The notes below the pieces were generated by a model. That model was not told where the DNA came from. It saw only the letters and a list, made by a program, of their open reading frames with translations, and searched no databases. Made by a program: the position numbers and the translations under genes. A stretch of DNA of 64,000 bases, taken from assembly GCF_014200605.1 (NCBI RefSeq), contig NZ_JACHCE010000014.1, positions 41,225 through 105,224 on the forward strand. Direction: 5' to 3'. Source of the stretch: Pedobacter cryoconitis (GTDB taxonomy: Bacteria; Bacteroidota; Bacteroidia; Sphingobacteriales; Sphingobacteriaceae). Below, piece after piece: positions 54,327 through 62,500 of the stretch (its first letter is position 1; the number at the start of each line of letters is the position of its first letter).

Positions 54327-55409
54327 TTACGGGGCGATAATAGTAAAAAGGTACACTGCAAAGATGACCAGCAGTACTATGCCCTGTAATATATTGGTAC
54401 GGCCGGTAGCCAGTGAAAGCATAATCGTAAACTGTGCCAATAGCAACAATACGGTTGCTTTCATATCAATTCCCAAAGTAATACTCATACCAGTTACAAT
54501 AGCTACAATAGCTACAGCAGGTATCGTCAATCCTATACTTGCCAGTGCAGATCCCAAAGCCAGGTTAAGACTGGTTTGTAAACGGTTCTTTTTAGCAGCA
54601 CGATAAGCAGCCAATCCTTCAGGTAATAATACGACAGCTGCAATAATTACACCAACTAAAGATTTTGGGGCACCCAAATTGATCACGGTATTCTCTATAT
54701 CCGGAGCTAAAGCTTTAGCCAGTAATACCACAATACCTAAACATAAAACCAATAGAAATGCACTCATCAAAGCCACTTTTCCTGTTGGCGGCTCAGCATG
54801 TACATCCTCATTTCCATCGGCTTCAGGAGGCAAAAAATAGTCACGGTGTCTGACTGCCTGAACCATAACAAACGAACCATATAATACCAGGCAAATTACA
54901 GCCACAAAAATCAATTGTACCTGGGTATATTCCGGGCCAGGTTTACTTGTGGTATAATTTGGAAGAATTAAAGTAAGTACCATAATCGCTGTAAGTGTAA
55001 CCAGTGCCGCACTTACCCCTGGTAAACTAAATACCTGTTCTTTAAATTTAGCACCTCCCACAAGCAGACTTAGCCCAACAATTCCTGTTAAAATAATCAT
55101 CACAGCAGCAAGCACAGTATCTCTGGCAAGCGATGCGACATCAGGCCCTCCGGTCAGCATCAGAGAAACAATCAGCGCGACCTCTATAATAGTAATAGCG
55201 AGTGCAAGTAATAAAGTACCAAAAGGCTCACCTACCCGGTGTGCAACAACTTCTGCATGATGTACAGCGGCCAGTACTCCACCAATTAGTACAGCTGCAA
55301 GAAAAAAAGTATAAAGTACCCCAAGATCAAAAGAAATTCCAAAATAAGCCAGCCAGGCTAAAACAGGCGTTACAATTGTCCATAATGGCAGCGGTAATGT
55401 TTGTTTCAT
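54327..55409 (-). CDS. Calcium:proton antiporter (ChaA/CaCA type)
   Basis: A 360-residue inner-membrane exchanger with about 11 helices, similar to E. coli ChaA (366). The two halves carry the acidic repeat motifs HAEVVAHRVGEPFGTLLLALAITIIEVALIVSLML (about 52-86) and VIIAAVVLLPEGLAAYRAAKKNRLQTSLNLALGSALASIGLTIP (about 253-296); the Glu in each binds the cation. An acidic stretch EADGNEDVHAEPP stands in the central loop. It is likely to export Ca2+ or K+/Na+ under alkaline stress; the ion is not certain. Confidence 0.9.
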   Translation of the reverse strand: MKQTLPLPLWTIVTPVLAWLAYFGISFDLGVLYTFFLAAVLIGGVLAAVHHAEVVAHRVGEPFGTLLLALAITIIEVALIVSLMLTGGPDVASLARDTVLAAVMIILTGIVGLSLLVGGAKFKEQVFSLPGVSAALVTLTAIMVLTLILPNYTTSKPGPEYTQVQLIFVAVICLVLYGSFVMVQAVRHRDYFLPPEADGNEDVHAEPPTGKVALMSAFLLVLCLGIVVLLAKALAPDIENTVINLGAPKSLVGVIIAAVVLLPEGLAAYRAAKKNRLQTSLNLALGSALASIGLTIPAVAIVAIVTGMSITLGIDMKATVLLLLAQFTIMLSLATGRTNILQGIVLLVIFAVYLFTIIAP

Positions 55410-55568
55410 AGTTTTCTAGTTTATTATGTAATTGTGAAAATTATAAACAAGCAATTATGGTGCTAGATAAATAAACAATCCATTATTTACATATACTTAA
55501 CAAAAGTTAATATCAATAATTTGTAAACTAAGTTTAGTTTTACTACACTTACAAAAAAACAAATAGCC

Positions 55569-56465
55569 ATGAAAAAATTAATATTAGCCCTGACTATCCT
55601 TTTTACGGGATTTCAACTTAAGGCACAACCTAACCATGTCAAACACATTATTCTGATTGGCTGTGATGGGTTTGGCGCTTACGCTATTCCGGATGCAAAA
55701 ATGCCCAACCTGAAACAATTAATTAATACAGGCTCCTGGTCACTAAAGGCACGTTGCGTATTGCCATCATCCAGCGCGGTAAACTGGGCTTCTATGTTAA
55801 TGGGTGCAGGGCCTACCGAACATGGTTATACAGAATGGAACAGTGCTGTTCCTGAAATCCCTTCCGCTATAAAATCCCGGTACGGATTGTTCCCAGGAAT
55901 CTTCACCTTAATTAAAGAACAAAAACCCAAAGCAAAAACAGCTGTAATTTATAGCTGGCAGGGTATCGGCCCATTAATTGAAAAAGATGCAATCACTTTT
56001 GTAGTTCCGGGGCCAAATGGTGATAATGATAATTTTTGCGCGGATACTGCAGCGTCAATAATTATCAGGGAAAAACCTTTATTGACTTTTATACATTTTT
56101 CAGAACCCGATGGAACCGGACACAATATTGGCCACCGCACCCCTGCTTATTATAAAGAATTGGAAAACGTGGATAAACGCATAGGGATAATCATTAATGC
56201 AGTAAAAAAAGCAGGCATAGCTAATGAAACAGTAATTATTGTTTCAGCAGATCATGGCGGCACGGGCAAAGGTCATGGTGGTAAATCATTGGATGAAGTT
56301 CAGATTCCCTGGATTGCAAACGGTGCCGGAGTATCAAGAGGGCACGAAATCAAAAACGTAATTATTACTTACGATACTGCAGCTACAATTGCATGGTTAT
56401 TAGGATTGAAAGAGCCTCAAAGCTGGAGAGGAAAACCGGTTATTGAAGCATTTAACAGTAAATGA
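55569..56465 (+). CDS. Alkaline-phosphatase-superfamily phosphodiesterase, exported
   Basis: A 298-residue protein with a signal peptide (ILALTILFTGFQLKAQ). It has the type I phosphodiesterase/nucleotide pyrophosphatase fold: metal site with GCDGFG (about 32-37), the nucleophile region LPSSSAVNWASMLMGAGPTEHG (about 62-83), HFSEPDGTGHNIGH (about 178-191) and SADHGGTGKGHGG (about 223-235). This superfamily includes nucleotide pyrophosphatases and phosphonoacetate hydrolase. It is followed by a phosphonatase-like HAD enzyme and an XRE-cupin regulator in the same direction, suggesting a common pathway. Confidence 0.85.
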   Translation: MKKLILALTILFTGFQLKAQPNHVKHIILIGCDGFGAYAIPDAKMPNLKQLINTGSWSLKARCVLPSSSAVNWASMLMGAGPTEHGYTEWNSAVPEIPSAIKSRYGLFPGIFTLIKEQKPKAKTAVIYSWQGIGPLIEKDAITFVVPGPNGDNDNFCADTAASIIIREKPLLTFIHFSEPDGTGHNIGHRTPAYYKELENVDKRIGIIINAVKKAGIANETVIIVSADHGGTGKGHGGKSLDEVQIPWIANGAGVSRGHEIKNVIITYDTAATIAWLLGLKEPQSWRGKPVIEAFNSK

Positions 56466-56551
56466 TAAAAATTTAACAATAATATAACATTGCAAATGTT
56501 TACCAATATTAAACAAAGTTCTATAATTGTAAACAAACAAAATTATAAGTA

Positions 56552-57232
56552 ATGTCAATAAAACTAGTAGTGTTTGATATGGCGGGTACAACCGTAAGCG
56601 ATGAAAATTATGTAGCCATATCATTTCAGCAAGCAATGAAACAACATGGATATACCGTAGCATTGGAAGACGTAAATCCGATGATGGGATATGAGAAACC
56701 ACTTGCAATCAAGATGATGCTGGATAAATACGAAACAAATGTAAAGAAAATCGATGAAGACATTATCCATAAGATACATACTGATTTTGTAGATATAATG
56801 ATTGACTTTTATAAGCACTCTACAGCTATTAAACCATTGCCAAACGCAGAAAACACTTTTAGTCAGTTGAGAAGCATGGATATTAAAATTGGTCTGGACA
56901 CAGGATTCTCCAGGAACATAGCAGAACTGATTATCAGTCGTCTTGGCTGGGAAGATAAAATTGATATTATGGTAGCGAGCGACGACGTAAAAAATGGACG
57001 TCCTTATCCGGATATGATAGATCTGATGAAAGCCAAATTAAATATACTGCCTGCTGATGAAGTAGTTAAGATTGGGGATACAGAAGTTGATATCAATGAG
57101 GGAATAAATGCAGGTTGTAAATATGTCATTGGAATAACTACAGGAGCCTTCCAAAGACATGAGCTGGAGCCTTATCATCCAACACATATTATTGATAATC
57201 TCTCAGAAGTTATCACTATTATCAATTCATAA
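56552..57232 (+). CDS. Phosphonatase-like HAD hydrolase
   Basis: HAD-superfamily phosphatase of 226 residues, closest by pattern to phosphonoacetaldehyde hydrolase (PhnX). The nucleophile motif is DMAGTT with Asp9; in PhnX-like enzymes this is DxAGT. The third motif has Arg150 (GRPYPDM) where ordinary HADs have Lys, as in the PhnX group. Asp176 and Asp180 of GDTEVD complete the site. Lys49 in MMGYEKPLAIK stands where PhnX has its Schiff-base Lys, so C-P bond cleavage is possible. It starts 86 bases after the phosphodiesterase. Confidence 0.85.
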   Translation: MSIKLVVFDMAGTTVSDENYVAISFQQAMKQHGYTVALEDVNPMMGYEKPLAIKMMLDKYETNVKKIDEDIIHKIHTDFVDIMIDFYKHSTAIKPLPNAENTFSQLRSMDIKIGLDTGFSRNIAELIISRLGWEDKIDIMVASDDVKNGRPYPDMIDLMKAKLNILPADEVVKIGDTEVDINEGINAGCKYVIGITTGAFQRHELEPYHPTHIIDNLSEVITIINS

Positions 57233-57298
57233 AATCATAAGGTCCGTTTCTTAGAACAATTTAACATAGTTTTAACTGATAAACTCTGTTGAATTTCT

Positions 57299-57306
57299 TA
57301 AGTTTG
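57299..57306 (+). promoter_or_regulatory. Promoter -7 element of the XRE-cupin gene (TAAGTTTG)
   Basis: A perfect TAnnTTTG ending 15 bases before the ATG at 57322. It lies downstream of the possible TTG start at 57289, which rules that start out and supports ATG 57322. Confidence 0.5.
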
Positions 57307-57321
57307 GACAATTGCGGTTTT

Positions 57322-57915
57322 ATGGAAGAGAATATTATACTTAAGATAAGTAACAGAATAAAAGAAATAAGAAGAGACAGAAATACAACGGTACAGGAAC
57401 TCGCCGATCTGGCAGGTGTAAGCAAAGGTTTAATTTCACAAATTGAAAATAATCGTACTGTACCTTCTCTAATGGTACTTATAGATATAATCAGCGCCCT
57501 GGATGTAGATTTGAATCAGTTTTTCAAAGATATCTCTGCAAATAGCCAGCTTAGCCCTGTGATTATTAAACGAAAAGAAGAATATCAATCTTTTGAAAAA
57601 GAACAGGCCCTTGGATTTTTGTATCAGCGTATTTTCACAAAGACCTTTAAAAACTCTACAGTTGATATTGTCTTGCTTGAACTTGAGCCAAATGCAACCA
57701 GGCCAATGGTCGTTACCGAGGCTTATGAATACAAATATATCTTATCCGGGAAAGTAGATTATATTTTTGAGGATCAGACTTACAGTCTTTCAGACGGCGA
57801 TTCTATGCTTTTTGACGGACGTTTACCCCATACACCTAAAAATACCACAGCTCAAAAAGCTGTTATGCTGATCATCTATTTCTTTGAGCAAAACGGAAAT
57901 AGTAATGGAAAATAA
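57322..57915 (+). CDS. XRE family regulator with C-terminal cupin domain
   Basis: A 197-residue repressor/activator. The N-terminal helix-turn-helix (about 8-65) reads ISNRIKEIRRDRNTTVQELADLAGVSKGLISQIENNRTVPSLMVL. The cupin (about 120-190) has LELEPNATRPMVVTEAYEYKYILSGKVDYIFEDQTYSLSDGDSMLFDGRLPHTPKN, which probably binds a small effector. It directly follows the phosphonatase-like gene (90-base gap) and may control it and the phosphodiesterase. Confidence 0.93.
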   Translation: MEENIILKISNRIKEIRRDRNTTVQELADLAGVSKGLISQIENNRTVPSLMVLIDIISALDVDLNQFFKDISANSQLSPVIIKRKEEYQSFEKEQALGFLYQRIFTKTFKNSTVDIVLLELEPNATRPMVVTEAYEYKYILSGKVDYIFEDQTYSLSDGDSMLFDGRLPHTPKNTTAQKAVMLIIYFFEQNGNSNGK

Positions 57916-57955
57916 AAAAAAGGCAAAAGACGATCAGTCTTTTGCCTTTTTTTTA
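57913..57955. terminator. Bidirectional terminator between convergent genes
   Basis: Perfect 11-base stem AGGCAAAAGAC / GTCTTTTGCCT with a five-base loop, flanked by A and T runs of eight or so. It serves both the XRE gene and the MBL gene. Confidence 0.9.
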
Positions 57956-57957
57956 TT

Positions 57958-58848
57958 TTAATGCCATTGCATTTCACCAGTATTCACTTTTGCGCTTAAT
58001 TCAAGGGCCATTAAAAACCTGGCATTAGGATAATGCTTCTTTAATGCCGCAATTAAACCTGCAGAAGTCTTCTCTTTCTTTAATTCCTGTTCGTAAACTT
58101 CAAGATATTCTTTAGTATAATGAACAGATGCAAGATTCAAAGATGCATCTGCAGCCGCATGTGCCGGAATAACTACTTCGGGTTTTAAAAAATTGATTTG
58201 ATTAAGAACAGCAATCCATTCCGTCCTTTTTTCTGTAGTAGCATCATCAGCAAGCCATACATGAAAATTATCACCAAATACATTAATACCGCCAATAACT
58301 GCTTTGATTGATGGTATCCACACAAATGATCTTTCAGGTGAAGCTTCAGTGCTTAATATCTCCAATTTCTGTCCTTCCAGCTCCAGGCTGTTACCTTTCA
58401 GTATTTGTGGTAAAACAATATTTTTTGGTGCTGCACTTTTCAACTGCGGCCCCCAGACATCAAGTTTCCCCTGTGCGGTTGCTTTGATATGATCCACTGT
58501 CTGTGCAGTAGCAAATACAGTTACCTCCGGATAATATTTTTTGATAACCTCCAGGCCAAAATAAAAGTCAGGATCACCATGACTAATATACACAGCTTTC
58601 AGATTTTTACCTGTCTTTTTTAATTCAGCAACAACCTGCTCTGCATCTGGCAAAGTAAATTGTGCATCTACAAGAATGGCATCTGTTTTACCACTAACAA
58701 TTACAGAGGCAACTCCTAAACTAGTTTCAGGTGCATTGTAAACGGTTAATTTTAATGGATTAGTTTCTATTTTTCTAATACTTTGTGCCTCTGTTTTCGA
58801 AACGATGGACATCAGTAGCAATGCTGTAATAATGAGATTTACTTTCAT
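57958..58848 (-). CDS. Metallo-beta-lactamase-fold protein with altered metal motif
   Basis: A 296-residue exported hydrolase-fold protein; the signal peptide ends near TEAQ (residue 21). The fold is clear: LVDAQFTLPDAEQV (about 60-71), then the metal loop at 90-95, IPAHAA near residue 218. The usual HxHxDH is here H90-G-D92-P-D94-F95: the second His is Asp and the last is Phe. That pattern recurs in some exported members of the family and should alter metal binding. It follows the DsbA-like gene by 45 bases on the same strand. Confidence 0.82.
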   Translation of the reverse strand: MKVNLIITALLLMSIVSKTEAQSIRKIETNPLKLTVYNAPETSLGVASVIVSGKTDAILVDAQFTLPDAEQVVAELKKTGKNLKAVYISHGDPDFYFGLEVIKKYYPEVTVFATAQTVDHIKATAQGKLDVWGPQLKSAAPKNIVLPQILKGNSLELEGQKLEILSTEASPERSFVWIPSIKAVIGGINVFGDNFHVWLADDATTEKRTEWIAVLNQINFLKPEVVIPAHAAADASLNLASVHYTKEYLEVYEQELKKEKTSAGLIAALKKHYPNARFLMALELSAKVNTGEMQWH

Positions 58849-58893
58849 AGATTTATTGTTTTTTGTCAGATGAATCCGGCAGAATTAAAATAA

Positions 58894-59538
58894 TTATTGA
58901 ATACGTATTGCATTTATTTCTCCGATCAGAAGATCGATGTTCTTAGTAATTTCTGCTAAAGAAGAGTATCCCTGTTCTAATAAAGTCAGCTGATCCTGCT
59001 CTTCAAACAGCAAAGTAGGATAAGAAGATGCATACTCCATCGCTGTAGAAAAAGCAGATTGAGTAATTACTTTCATATTTTCACTATTGAAATGAACCAG
59101 GAACTCAGCGCCGTCAATTCCAAGCAGGGTACAGATTTCCAGGTATGTATTTTCCATATTCAGATCTTTACCTGCTCTGTATCTTGCCTGCTGTAAAGCC
59201 ACCATGAAAGGTACATTCAGAGCATTCCAGAATTTTTGTACTGTGACAATAGCCCTTGATGGTATTTCACTATCCAGTTTCACTTCCTGCTGGCGGATAA
59301 ATTTAAAATACGCATCCCCAAACTCAGTGCCGGTAAGCTGTGCTATTCTTTGATCATGTTTTTCAAAATAACCAGCCATTTGAGGGGATTGCATTCTTAC
59401 ATTTGGCCCTGCCCACATCCCACCGGGTACAATTACAAAGTCAAGTATATTTTTATAGGCTTCAAAAAGAGCCAGCGTGTGGTTACTATTACCGTAACAC
59501 CAGCCGCATAGCGGGTCCATTACATAAATCAATTTCAT
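58894..59538 (-). CDS. DsbA/FrnE-type thioredoxin-fold protein
   Basis: A 214-residue cytoplasmic protein (no signal peptide). The active-site motif CGWC is at residues 11-14 in MDPLCGWCYG, followed by the helical insert of the DsbA superfamily with QEVKLDSEIPSRAIVTVQKFWN. A cis-Pro region near SSYPTLLFEEQ completes the fold. Similar proteins are oxidoreductases or isomerases of unknown substrate. Its promoter and two operator copies lie just upstream, and a Crp-type regulator gene is the next gene upstream. Confidence 0.85.
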   Translation of the reverse strand: MKLIYVMDPLCGWCYGNSNHTLALFEAYKNILDFVIVPGGMWAGPNVRMQSPQMAGYFEKHDQRIAQLTGTEFGDAYFKFIRQQEVKLDSEIPSRAIVTVQKFWNALNVPFMVALQQARYRAGKDLNMENTYLEICTLLGIDGAEFLVHFNSENMKVITQSAFSTAMEYASSYPTLLFEEQDQLTLLEQGYSSLAEITKNIDLLIGEINAIRIQ

Positions 59539-59562
59539 TTATTATTTCTTTGTCTAATTAAG

Positions 59563-59622
59563 CTTTACTAGTTCAATACAAAATTAGACCTTCCCCTGAT
59601 CGGGAAAGTTGAACTAGTTCAA
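59563..59622 (-). promoter_or_regulatory. dsbA promoter flanked by two copies of an operator
   Basis: The minus-strand -7 element TAATTTTG (59579-59586) is perfect. A perfect 14-base palindrome TTGAACTAGTTCAA is at 59609-59622, in the -33 zone. A second copy matching 11 of 14 positions (CTTTACTAGTTCAA, 59563-59576) lies over the start of transcription. Centres are 46 bases apart. Confidence 0.6.
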
Positions 59623-59632
59623 AAAAGACAGG

Positions 59633-60214
59633 TTATCTTAATCTGGAAATCTTTTTCCTGATTTTACTTAGAAATTCATGGGAAATCCCCAGATAGGCTG
59701 CCATCTGCTGCTGAGAAAGCCTTTGTTCAAGTTGCGGATACTTAGTAATAAATTCCAGATATCGCTTATCAGCTGTATTGCTTAACGAAGAAATCATCCT
59801 GCGCTGCAAGGCAGCATGTGTTTTTTGCGTCATCACCCTAAATAGTTTTTCAACTTTGGGCAATGTTTCGTACAATATATTTTTATACGGATAAGTGATC
59901 ATCAGGATTTCGCTGTCTTCCAATGCTTCAATATTTAATATGGAAGCGGTCTGATTCGTAAAGCTATCAATATCTGTAATCCACCAACCTTCTACTGCAA
60001 AATACAGAACCTTTTCAAAGCCCGATTCATCCAGATAATAGACTCTCAGACAGCCCTTATTCACGAAGCCTTCAAACTTACAAACCTCGCCTTCACGTAA
60101 CAGCATCTGCTTCTTTTCTGCGTGCTGTAAATAGAACGGAGCAGAAAATTGCGCAAATTCTTCATCTGTAAGATGAATATGCTTTTCTATATTTTCACGA
60201 AGTAAAGTGTACAT
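59633..60214 (-). CDS. Crp/Fnr family transcriptional regulator
   Basis: A 193-residue regulator. The cyclic-nucleotide-binding-type domain covers about 5-125 (EVCKFEGFVNKGCLRVYYLDESGFEKVLYFAVEGWWITD). The C-terminal DNA-binding helix-turn-helix is LSQQQMAAYLGISHEFLSKIRKKIS (about 167-190). The phosphate-binding Arg of true cAMP receptors is not obvious, so the effector is unknown. It lies 94 bases before the dsbA-like gene on the same strand. It has a promoter shared with the divergent glycosyltransferase gene at 60313-60326. Confidence 0.9.
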   Translation of the reverse strand: MYTLLRENIEKHIHLTDEEFAQFSAPFYLQHAEKKQMLLREGEVCKFEGFVNKGCLRVYYLDESGFEKVLYFAVEGWWITDIDSFTNQTASILNIEALEDSEILMITYPYKNILYETLPKVEKLFRVMTQKTHAALQRRMISSLSNTADKRYLEFITKYPQLEQRLSQQQMAAYLGISHEFLSKIRKKISRLR

Positions 60215-60295
60215 ATTGAGGACAATGAAGTAGCTGAAAAATATCGGATATGTCTAAAATAGGCAATATTATTCAGATGTGTTTTAAAGCATCAT

Positions 60296-60329
60296 TTTGC
60301 GCTCTATTTTTACAAAATTACTTTTGTAA
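60296..60329. promoter_or_regulatory. Symmetrical promoter with full -33/-7 consensus
   Basis: Plus strand: TTTG at 60296-60299, 19-base spacer, then TACTTTTG at 60319-60326, 39 bases before the GT87 ATG. Minus strand: TAATTTTG at 60313-60320, which could serve the Crp gene. The two -7 elements share their TA inside the perfect inverted repeat TTACAAAA-TTAC-TTTTGTAA (60310-60329). Confidence 0.65.
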
Positions 60330-60365
60330 CTTTACCATTGCAAATCTCTTAATAAGATAGAATTA

Positions 60366-61562
60366 ATGCCACTTACAGCACAAATGAAACTTAGTTTAAC
60401 TACCGGTTTAACTAAACTTTTTAATAACCGGTTATTCATCCTCAGTTTTTTTATCTTATTACCAGCAATTACCACATACAGGCAATATCATACTGGTGCA
60501 TCACATAATAATTATCTGATTTTCATTTACACGTATTTTCATGCGAATGATCACCTGTCTTTATTTGCCAGGTATCCTGAATATGGGGATATGAATCATT
60601 ATGGGCCTTTATTCGCTTTGATTATTGCCCCATTTGCAATGCTGCCCGAATTTATAGGCATGTTCTTCTGGGAACTGGCAAATAGTTTATTTCTATACTT
60701 TGCCATCAGGAGTTTACCGCTCAAAGAAGCGAAGGTTAACGCAGTTTACTGGATTATTGCCCATGAGTTGCTTACAGCCTTATTTGCCTGCCAGATTAAC
60801 CCGTCTATCACAGCTATCATCGTTTTAAGCTATACTTTAATTGATAAAAAACAGAATTTCTGGGCCGCATGTCTGATTCTGCTGGGTACATTTATCAAAT
60901 TATATGGTATTGTTGGTCTCGCTTTCTTCTTTTTTGTGAAAGAAAAACCAAAATTCATTGCCTATTGTATCTTTTGGGCCCTGCTATTTTTTGCACTGCC
61001 GATGCTCTTCTATGGGCAAGAATATATTATCTCCCAATATAAAGAATGGTATCTTTCATTAAGTGCTAAACAACTTGAAAATGCGACGCTGGTTTCGTGG
61101 CAGGATATCTCTGTTATGGGAATATTCAGACGGATTAGTGGCAATGCTGATATCCCAAACCTGCCTTTCCTGGTTACAGGGATCATTCTTTTTGGTCTGC
61201 CATACCTGAGAATTAAGCAATATAAATCACAGGACTTCAGGCTCATGTATCTGGCCTCTACTTTAATATTTACGGTAATATTCAGCAATTCATCTGAATC
61301 CCCGACCTATATTCTCGCATTTACAGGTGTTGCTATCTGGTTTGTACTGCAGGAAAAACCTATTCAACCTATAGTAATCGCTCTTTTTGTATTTGCTATC
61401 CTGCTTACCACCCTGGCTCCTTCAGACTTCTATCCACGGTATATCCGGGAACAATATATTATGAGGTACTCTTTAAAAGCTCTTCCGTGTGTGCTGATAT
61501 GGCTATTTATTACTTATCAAATGATGTTTAAACGATTTGATTTCAAAACAATCTCCAACTAA
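60366..61562 (+). CDS. GT87-like (DUF2029) membrane mannosyl-/glycosyltransferase
   Basis: A 398-residue polytopic membrane protein with about ten helices, matching the GT-C-fold DUF2029/GT87 pattern. The loop after the first helix contains DHLSLFARYPEYGDMNHYGPLFALIIAPFAMLP, the conserved region of polyprenyl-phosphate-sugar-dependent transferases. It would add a sugar to a glycan or lipid on the outer side. It overlaps the next gene by one base (TAATG), so the two are translationally coupled. Confidence 0.78.
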   Translation: MPLTAQMKLSLTTGLTKLFNNRLFILSFFILLPAITTYRQYHTGASHNNYLIFIYTYFHANDHLSLFARYPEYGDMNHYGPLFALIIAPFAMLPEFIGMFFWELANSLFLYFAIRSLPLKEAKVNAVYWIIAHELLTALFACQINPSITAIIVLSYTLIDKKQNFWAACLILLGTFIKLYGIVGLAFFFFVKEKPKFIAYCIFWALLFFALPMLFYGQEYIISQYKEWYLSLSAKQLENATLVSWQDISVMGIFRRISGNADIPNLPFLVTGIILFGLPYLRIKQYKSQDFRLMYLASTLIFTVIFSNSSESPTYILAFTGVAIWFVLQEKPIQPIVIALFVFAILLTTLAPSDFYPRYIREQYIMRYSLKALPCVLIWLFITYQMMFKRFDFKTISN

Positions 61563-62497
61563 TGAAGAAACTGGTTTCAGTTGTGATTCCTGCCTTCAAT
61601 GAAGCAGAGAATTTAACCGTCATCATTGACAGGTTAGAAAACGTTTTCAGCAAAACACCATACGATGTAGAGTTTATCCTCGTTGATGATGGCAGTAAGG
61701 ATAAGACTCTGGCTATTCTTAAAACAATGGCAACAGTAAAGCCTAATTTATTCTATATAGAGTTTTCCAGGAATTTCGGGCATCAGTTAGCCTTAAAAGC
61801 CGGATTGGATAAAGCTAACGGGGATTGCGTGATATCTCTGGATGCTGATCTTCAGCATCCGCCAGAATTGATTACTCAAATGCTGGAAAAATGGGAAGAA
61901 GGTAATGAAGTAGTTTATACCAGAAGACTAGAGGATAAAAGCTTGCCTTTTGGTAAAAGAAAGTCTTCCGTACTTTTTTATAAATTACTTAATGTTTTAT
62001 CCAGCATTAAAATCGAAGACGGAACAGCCGATTTCAGGCTGATGGATAAAAAAGTAATCGATGTATTTAAAAACTTCGAAGAAAATGAGCCTTTTATCAG
62101 AGGACTGATCCAATGGATGGGGTATCAGCAGATTGCTATTGATTATACCCCTAGCAAGCGCTATTCTGGATCAAGTAAATATAATGTAAGAAAGATGATG
62201 GGTTTTGCTTTACAGGGTGTCACATCCTTTAGTATAAAGCCACTTTATACAGCCGTCTACCTTGGATTCTCATTTTCGATGTTATCCATTCTCTATGTTC
62301 CTTATGTTTTTTATGCAGTATATAGCGGTATAGAAGTAGATGGATGGGCATCAACCATTATGACTATTGTCTTTTTTGGCGGGCTACAGCTTATTATTAT
62401 GGGTATTATAGGAATCTATATCGGAAAGATGTTTATGCAGTCTAAAAACCGCCCTAATTACATTATTAAATCAACAAATTTAGTTCAACCTACATAA
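61562..62497 (+). CDS. GT2 family polyprenyl-phosphate glycosyltransferase (GtrB/DPM-like)
   Basis: A 311-residue inner-membrane enzyme that charges undecaprenyl phosphate with a sugar. The GT-A domain shows VIPAFNEAENL (8-18), VDDGSKDKT (41-49) and DADLQHPPE with the DxD Asp94-Asp96. Two C-terminal helices anchor it (about 230-300). The pattern is that of GtrB and bacterial dolichol-phosphate-mannose-type enzymes. It probably supplies the sugar donor for the GT87-like enzyme; GtrA, encoded nearby, may be the flippase. Confidence 0.92.
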   Translation: MKKLVSVVIPAFNEAENLTVIIDRLENVFSKTPYDVEFILVDDGSKDKTLAILKTMATVKPNLFYIEFSRNFGHQLALKAGLDKANGDCVISLDADLQHPPELITQMLEKWEEGNEVVYTRRLEDKSLPFGKRKSSVLFYKLLNVLSSIKIEDGTADFRLMDKKVIDVFKNFEENEPFIRGLIQWMGYQQIAIDYTPSKRYSGSSKYNVRKMMGFALQGVTSFSIKPLYTAVYLGFSFSMLSILYVPYVFYAVYSGIEVDGWASTIMTIVFFGGLQLIIMGIIGIYIGKMFMQSKNRPNYIIKSTNLVQPT

Positions 62498-62500
62498 GAT

